A DNA stretch of 44,729 nucleotides from JAZNUH01 sp045592225 (GTDB taxonomy: Bacteria > Bacillota > Clostridia > UMGS1883 > UMGS1540). A program made the translations under genes and the position numbers. The stretch is taken from assembly GCA_045592225.1 (NCBI GenBank), contig JAZNUH010000041.1, positions 1-44,729 on the forward strand, read 5' to 3'. Each line of letters opens with the position of its first letter. Position 1 is the stretch's first letter. Positions 40,929-44,729 of this stretch are shown one piece after another. The notes under the pieces are model-generated. The model made no database searches. It was given only the letters and a program-made list of their open reading frames with translations, and was not told the DNA's origin.

Positions 40929-42935
40929 TTCGTTAAACATCTGTTCCACGCGTCTTTTAAGCGGTGCGTGAGCGGGAGCAGACAGGTCGGGGTCTGTGCT
41001 GATAAGCTTGTCCACCGCTTCACCTGCGGTTGACAGCATATTCATATCGGTAAAAATATTTGCTATTTTAAGCTCGGGAAGACCATGCTGACGTGTACCG
41101 AAAAATTCTCCGGGACCGCGCAGCTCAAGGTCTTTTTCTGCTATTTTAAAGCCGTCACAGGTTTGGGTCATGGTTTTCATACGTTCCTTTGCACTGTCTG
41201 ACTCGGAAAAAAGAATGCAGTATGACTTACCGCCGCCGCGCCCTACACGTCCGCGCAGCTGATGAAGCTGGGAAAGACCGAAGCGCTCGGCGTTTTCTAT
41301 TATCATTATACATGCGTTTTTAACGTCAACACCTACCTCAATAACGGTGGTGGACACAAGCACCTTTACCTCACCCGAGGTAAAGCGGGACATAATCTCT
41401 TCCTTTTCAGCGGCAGGCATTTTGCCGTGCAAAAAGGCAACATCACCGGGTGCAAAGTATTTGCTTTCAACTGCCTTTGCAAAATCTGTTACATTTTTAA
41501 GCTCGGTTTTATCGCTTTCTTCGACAAGGGGGCATACAATATATGCCTGCTTGCCCTCGTCGGTGTTTTTGCGGAGAAAACGGTAAACGCGGTCACGCAT
41601 ATCCTCGCCAACGGCAAAGGTATCAATTTTTTCTCTGCCGGGAGGCAGCTCGTCTATAACAGACAGGTCAAGGTCACCGTAAAGAATCAGTGAAAGGGTG
41701 CGGGGAATGGGTGTTGCGCTCATAACAAGCACATGAGGGTGCATACCCTTATCCGAAAGCGCTTTACGTTGTTTTACGCCAAAGCGGTGCTGTTCATCGG
41801 TTATAACCGCACCTAAGCGGAAAAATTCAACCTTTTTTTCTATAAGGGCGTGAGTGCCCACAATAATCTGTGCTCTTCCGTCGGCTATTTTGGCAAGTGC
41901 CTCGCGTTTTGCGGCGGTACCCAGATGAGCTGTGAGCAGAGTTACATCAAACATAGGGAAAAGCTTTTTAAGGTTTTTATAGTGCTGGGATGCCAGAATT
42001 TCGGTAGGTGCCATAATAACGCCCTGCATTTTGTTTTGCGTCGCGGCAAACAAAAGTGAAGCAGCAACGGCGGTTTTACCCGAGCCTACATCACCCTGTA
42101 AAAGGCGGTTCATAGGCACATCCCTTTTAATATCGGTATATATTTCATTTATAACTCTGCGCTGTGCACCGGTAGGTGTGAAGGGGAGCAGGGAAATAAA
42201 CTGCTCGGCTTTTGCTGAAAGCGGGATGGATGAAAGCACCTCTTTTTGTTTTTTTATAAGAGAAAGACCTGCGCGCATAAGGAAAAATTCCTCAAAGACA
42301 AGGCGACGCCTTGCAAGGGCGGCACTTTTAAAATCTTCGGGAAAATGAATGTTCTGCAGGGCATATTTTATCTCACAGAGAGAATAAGTCTTTCTTATTT
42401 CGGCAGGTATGGGGTCTTCAACCTCACAGAGAGCCGCATCAAGACAGGCACGCGCTGTTTCGGACAGTACCTTTTGCGTTACCGAAGCAGTAAGGGGGTA
42501 AACAGGCATGATTTTTCCAAGGGTATGCGCTTTGTCTGCCTGTTCAATAATGGGTGTTATTATTTCCTTTTTGCCGTATTTTACCGAAACACGCCCGAAA
42601 AGGGTGTATTCGGTTCCTGCTTTTACGGTATTCTTTATATAGGGGTTATTGTACCATACTCCTGTTATGCTGCCGGATTCATCCGAAAACACCATTGTGC
42701 TGACCGTGAGAGAGGAATTTATTCTGCGAATACTCATATGACCGCGCGCATATGCAGTAATACACACGTTATCTCCCTCGGTAAGCTCGGTTATTTTTTT
42801 GCTTTGGCTGCGGTCCTCAAAATCCCGCGGGAAATAGAAAAGCATATCGTACACCGAGTTGATACCCAGCTTTGACAATGCTTTCCGACGTGCAGGACCT
42901 ATACCTTTTATAACAGAAATATCTTCAAACAGCAT
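40911..42935 (-). CDS. recG: ATP-dependent DNA helicase RecG
   Basis: Superfamily 2 helicase that reverses stalled forks and branch-migrates Holliday junctions. Length 674 is normal. N-terminal wedge/OB region (GIGPARRKALSKLGINSVYDML; FSDESGSITGVWYNNPYI), then helicase motifs: Walker A LLQGDVGSGKTAVAASL (about 276), ITDEQHRFG (DEQH box, about 375), MSATPIPRTLSL, and C-terminal helicase STTVIEVGVDVKNACIMIIE with QLHQLRGRVGRG (motif VI). No truncation. Overlaps the convergent mntP by 18 bases. The ATG has AGGTGAT upstream. Confidence 0.97.
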   Translation of the reverse strand: MLFEDISVIKGIGPARRKALSKLGINSVYDMLFYFPRDFEDRSQSKKITELTEGDNVCITAYARGHMSIRRINSSLTVSTMVFSDESGSITGVWYNNPYIKNTVKAGTEYTLFGRVSVKYGKKEIITPIIEQADKAHTLGKIMPVYPLTASVTQKVLSETARACLDAALCEVEDPIPAEIRKTYSLCEIKYALQNIHFPEDFKSAALARRRLVFEEFFLMRAGLSLIKKQKEVLSSIPLSAKAEQFISLLPFTPTGAQRRVINEIYTDIKRDVPMNRLLQGDVGSGKTAVAASLLFAATQNKMQGVIMAPTEILASQHYKNLKKLFPMFDVTLLTAHLGTAAKREALAKIADGRAQIIVGTHALIEKKVEFFRLGAVITDEQHRFGVKQRKALSDKGMHPHVLVMSATPIPRTLSLILYGDLDLSVIDELPPGREKIDTFAVGEDMRDRVYRFLRKNTDEGKQAYIVCPLVEESDKTELKNVTDFAKAVESKYFAPGDVAFLHGKMPAAEKEEIMSRFTSGEVKVLVSTTVIEVGVDVKNACIMIIENAERFGLSQLHQLRGRVGRGGGKSYCILFSESDSAKERMKTMTQTCDGFKIAEKDLELRGPGEFFGTRQHGLPELKIANIFTDMNMLSTAGEAVDKLISTDPDLSAPAHAPLKRRVEQMFNESGVLN

Positions 42936-42989
42936 ATTTTATCACCTGATTTTTAATGTATCATTATTTTCGCAGTTTGTCAATTAGTA

Positions 42990-43018
42990 TTGACAAACGA
43001 CAGATATTAATTTAATAT
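42990..43018 (+). promoter_or_regulatory. Promoter of rdgB
   Basis: TTGACA (42990-42995), 17-base spacer, TAATAT (43013-43018), about 28 bases before the TTG start at 43046. Confidence 0.65.
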
Positions 43019-43045
43019 TAACGTATATAAAGAGGTGATTTTTTC

Positions 43046-43633
43046 TTGAAAAAAATTATAATTGCAACCAGAAACAAAGGTAAGGCGCTTGAATTTAAAA
43101 AAATTATGGAGGGTTACGAGGTAATAACCCAGGAAGAAGCAGGAATTGATGTTGAGGTTATTGAAACCGGAGCAACATTTGAAGAAAATGCACTTATAAA
43201 GGCAAGAGCTATTTCTCTGCTTTCGGGCGAGGATGTAATAGCAGACGATTCAGGGCTTGAAGTGTTTTGTCTTGACGGCAGACCCGGCATTTACTCTGCA
43301 AGATACGGCGGAGAAGATGCTGATGACAACACTAAAATGAAATTGCTGAATAATGAGATAGACGAGTCGGGCAGCGATGACAGGAGCGCAAGATTTGTAA
43401 GTGTAATTGCACTTGTACACGCTGACGGCAGTGAGCATACCTTCCGCGGTGAATGTGCGGGAAGTATAATACGCGAGCCGAAGGGTGACGGAGGCTTTGG
43501 GTATGATCCTATATTTTATGTGGAAGAATATGACCAGACCTTTGCACAGATGCCCGCAGACTTAAAAAACAAAATAAGTCACAGAGCCAATGCTCTTTGT
43601 AAGCTGAAAGAATATTTTGAAGAGAATGAGTAA
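43046..43633 (+). CDS. rdgB: XTP/dITP diphosphatase (RdgB/HAM1)
   Basis: House-cleaning nucleotide pyrophosphatase that hydrolyses dITP and XTP to keep non-canonical purines out of DNA. 195 residues, the family length. Motifs: IIATRNKGKALEFKKI (N-terminal SxNxxK-type), DVIADDSGLEVFCLDGRPGIYSARYGG (DDSGLEV), GDGGFGYDPIFY and KNKISHRANAL (conserved SHR). TTG at 43046 is the start, with GAGGTGATTTTTTC before it. A strong terminator follows at 43639. The next genes on the minus strand are the two small Cys-rich ORFs. Confidence 0.97.
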   Translation: MKKIIIATRNKGKALEFKKIMEGYEVITQEEAGIDVEVIETGATFEENALIKARAISLLSGEDVIADDSGLEVFCLDGRPGIYSARYGGEDADDNTKMKLLNNEIDESGSDDRSARFVSVIALVHADGSEHTFRGECAGSIIREPKGDGGFGYDPIFYVEEYDQTFAQMPADLKNKISHRANALCKLKEYFEENE

Positions 43634-43638
43634 CAAAG

Positions 43639-43668
43639 CAGGGGTTGCCACTCGTGTGACAACCCCTG
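43639..43668. terminator. Terminator after rdgB
   Basis: CAGGGGTTG-CCACTCGTGTGA-CAACCCCTG, 9-bp GC-rich stem between rdgB and the convergent small gene. There is no clear T-run on the plus side. Confidence 0.65.
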
Positions 43669-43674
43669 AAACCA

Positions 43675-43794
43675 TTATCTGTTGCAGCAGAGATTAAATC
43701 CGCCACCGCCACAGCAGTTGAGGATAAAGAAGATAACAAGTATCCAGATAATCCATTCACAGCTGTTTGTAGAATTTGTGCAGCAGTTATCCAT
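43675..43794 (-). CDS. Tiny Cys/Gly-rich membrane protein 1
   Basis: 39-residue protein too short for ordinary gene callers: MDNCCTNSTNSCEWIIWILV, then IFFILNCCGGGGFNLCCNR. A Cys-rich N-terminus, one hydrophobic helix (about 14-25) and a Cys/Gly-rich C-terminus. ATG 43794 is preceded by AAAGGAGG. It resembles the next upstream gene (43857-44003) in layout, so both are likely real. No function known; similar tiny Cys/Gly membrane proteins exist in spore formers. Confidence 0.65.
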   Translation of the reverse strand: MDNCCTNSTNSCEWIIWILVIFFILNCCGGGGFNLCCNR

Positions 43795-43830
43795 AATATA
43801 AACCTCCTTTTTTATTTGAGTAGGAAATTT

Positions 43831-43847
43831 TAGCGGCAAAGCCGCTT
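43831..43847 (-). terminator. Hairpin between the two tiny Cys-rich genes
   Basis: AGCGGC-AAA-GCCGCT, 6-bp GC-rich stem with a 3-base loop; on the minus strand AAAATTT follows, not a T run. It may attenuate transcription between the tandem genes. Confidence 0.45.
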
Positions 43848-43856
43848 TAACCGGTT

Positions 43857-44003
43857 TTAGTCACAGCAGGGATTGCTTACGCAGCAGCTGTTGCCGTTGT
43901 TGTTGCCGGAGCCACAGCCACAGAAGAGAATAAGAATTAAAACAATCCATAATATTGACCAGTCATTGCCGCGGCCACCGCAATTTGATGAAAATAAGCC
44001 CAC
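43857..44003 (-). CDS. Tiny Cys/Gly-rich membrane protein 2
   Basis: 48-residue protein starting GTG (44003): VGLFSSNCGGRGNDWSILWI, then VLILILFCGCGSGNNNGNSC and CVSNPCCD. One hydrophobic helix (about 16-27) is followed by a Gly/Asn/Cys tail with CGCG and CC pairs. AAGGAGG ends seven bases before the GTG. Same build as tiny protein 1 with clearly different sequence, so an old tandem duplication. Found here by reading, not by length. Function unknown. Confidence 0.65.
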   Translation of the reverse strand: MGLFSSNCGGRGNDWSILWIVLILILFCGCGSGNNNGNSCCVSNPCCD

Positions 44004-44036
44004 TATGTTTCCTCCTTAATTTTAATTGGGGTTTTG

Positions 44037-44068
44037 GTCGGGCGGGATAAAGTCCTTTATCCGCGACC
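44037..44068. promoter_or_regulatory. Hairpin in the divergent intergenic region
   Basis: GGTCG (44037-44041) with CGACC (44064-44068), enclosing GGATAAAG (44045-44052) with CTTTATCC (44055-44062). A long stem without a T tail, between the divergent tiny-protein and glycosyltransferase genes. It may be a binding site or leader structure. Confidence 0.4.
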
Positions 44069-44121
44069 CAATATCATACTATGCGGCAACCGAAAAAGGG
44101 TTACAGAGAGGAGAAAGTTTT

Positions 44122-44729
44122 ATGAAAATATTGGTATTGACACTGTCAACCGGTCAGGGACACAACCAGACCGCGGCCTCCATTTCTGAATATTTTATAA
44201 ATAGGGGACACGAAAGTATTGTTCTGGACGTTTATAAATATATAAGTCCTTTTTTAAGTGATTCTGTGGAAAAGGGCTATCTTGTAAGTACAAGTCATAT
44301 TCCGAGAATTTACGGCAAGCTTTACCGTTTTGCGGAGATAAGCGATGAGAAGGAAATACCCAATCCGCTTTACAGGCTTTTTAACAGTGTGCTGGGTATA
44401 AAGTTTGCAAAATATGTATCCGAATACAAGCCGGATGTTATAATAACAACCCACGTTTTTGCGGCACTTATGATGCTGGCAATGGAGGACAAAATGCCCG
44501 AATCAAAAACCGTGGGTATAATTACAGACTTTACGGTGCATCCCTTCTGGGGAGATACCGACCTGGACTATTATGTGACTGCATCTCACCTTTTAAGCCA
44601 TGCATGTATAAAAAAGGGTATTGATGCAGAAAAAATTCTGCCCTTTGGTATTCCTATCCACGAAAAGTTTACCAAAAGTATGCCAAAAGCCGAGGCAAGA
44701 GAAAAGCTGGGTATGGAAAACAGGGACAC
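44122..44729 (+). CDS. Diacylglycerol glycosyltransferase (MGDG synthase/UgtP-like), 3' partial
   Basis: Start of a GT28/MGDG-synthase-type glycosyltransferase, which transfers a sugar from UDP-sugar to diacylglycerol, making membrane glycolipid. The frame is open to the end of the window (202 complete codons seen). N-terminal motif KILVLTLSTGQGHNQTAASI, with GQGH as in MGDG synthases, then YKPDVIITTHVFAALMML and VGIITDFTVHPFWGDTDLDYYVTAS (D-x-x-x-H-x-x-W). The catalytic C-terminal UDP-binding domain is outside the window. GAGAGGAG precedes ATG 44122. Confidence 0.88.
   Translation, partial: MKILVLTLSTGQGHNQTAASISEYFINRGHESIVLDVYKYISPFLSDSVEKGYLVSTSHIPRIYGKLYRFAEISDEKEIPNPLYRLFNSVLGIKFAKYVSEYKPDVIITTHVFAALMMLAMEDKMPESKTVGIITDFTVHPFWGDTDLDYYVTASHLLSHACIKKGIDAEKILPFGIPIHEKFTKSMPKAEAREKLGMENRD

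Noticed and set aside
1..44729. CRISPR arrays, tRNA or rRNA genes, intact insertion sequences
   Set aside because: None seen on reading both strands; the only repeats are the spo0A/radC fragments and the structured elements.

Overview
The window looks like chromosome from an anaerobic, endospore-forming member of the Clostridia, probably a gut or rumen lineage near the Ruminococcaceae/Oscillospirales. The evidence is a set of sporulation genes (spo0A, spoIVB, dpaA/dpaB, a PdaA-type deacetylase), SLH-domain surface protein, Na+-coupled transporters, a T-box leader, strong AGGAGG ribosome binding sites and moderately AT-rich DNA. No tRNA, rRNA, CRISPR array or intact transposase was seen.

Layout. 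1-1487: KtrB (5' end outside the window) and KtrA, potassium uptake. 1488-3637: a decayed methyltransferase fragment and a three-gene operon of unknown function. 3789-6798: TAXI-type TRAP transporter (lipoprotein binding protein plus fused permease). 6815-10372: a T-box leader whose specifier reads UUC (Phe), followed by an SSS-family Na+ symporter and an acyl/aryl-CoA ligase. 10440-11303: EamA/DMT exporter. 11332-13910 (minus): operon of DUF5685-like protein, J-domain protein, small alarmone synthetase and a zinc-ribbon membrane protein. 14062-15508 (minus): dipicolinate synthase dpaA-dpaB. 15702-16270: two small membrane or lipoproteins. 16316-19004 (minus): metG-tatD. 19198-21471: anchored protein, MscL with a zinc ribbon, tandem radC paralogues. 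21575-27664: MacA/MacB-like ABC exporter operon ending in an SLH protein.

27697-38121 is a rearranged accessory region around spo0A. A broken 3' copy of spo0A fused to a radC 3' fragment is followed by an AraC regulator, a GH31 enzyme with a divergent AraC regulator, intact spo0A, a GH127 enzyme with a divergent AraC regulator, and a secreted CHAP-FN3-C-type-lectin protein of low GC. The usual spoIVB-spo0A neighbourhood is split here by about 5.4 kb. After it come spoIVB, a PdaA-type deacetylase, mntP, recG and rdgB, two overlooked tandem genes for tiny Cys/Gly-rich membrane proteins, and the start of a diacylglycerol glycosyltransferase gene running off the end.

The most unusual signals are: (1) two copies (about 29011-29288 and 39206-39484) of a roughly 278-base intergenic element whose cores are related but whose 28-bp closing stems have unrelated sequences that pair almost perfectly within each copy; (2) the Phe-type T-box in front of an acid transporter and CoA ligase, which would suit salvage of an aromatic acid to phenylalanine; (3) the spo0A'/radC' mosaic scar and 213-bp direct repeats flanking the GH31 cassette; (4) a probable ATT start for dpaA under a sigma-K-like promoter. 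All functions are inferred by reading motifs; no database search was run.
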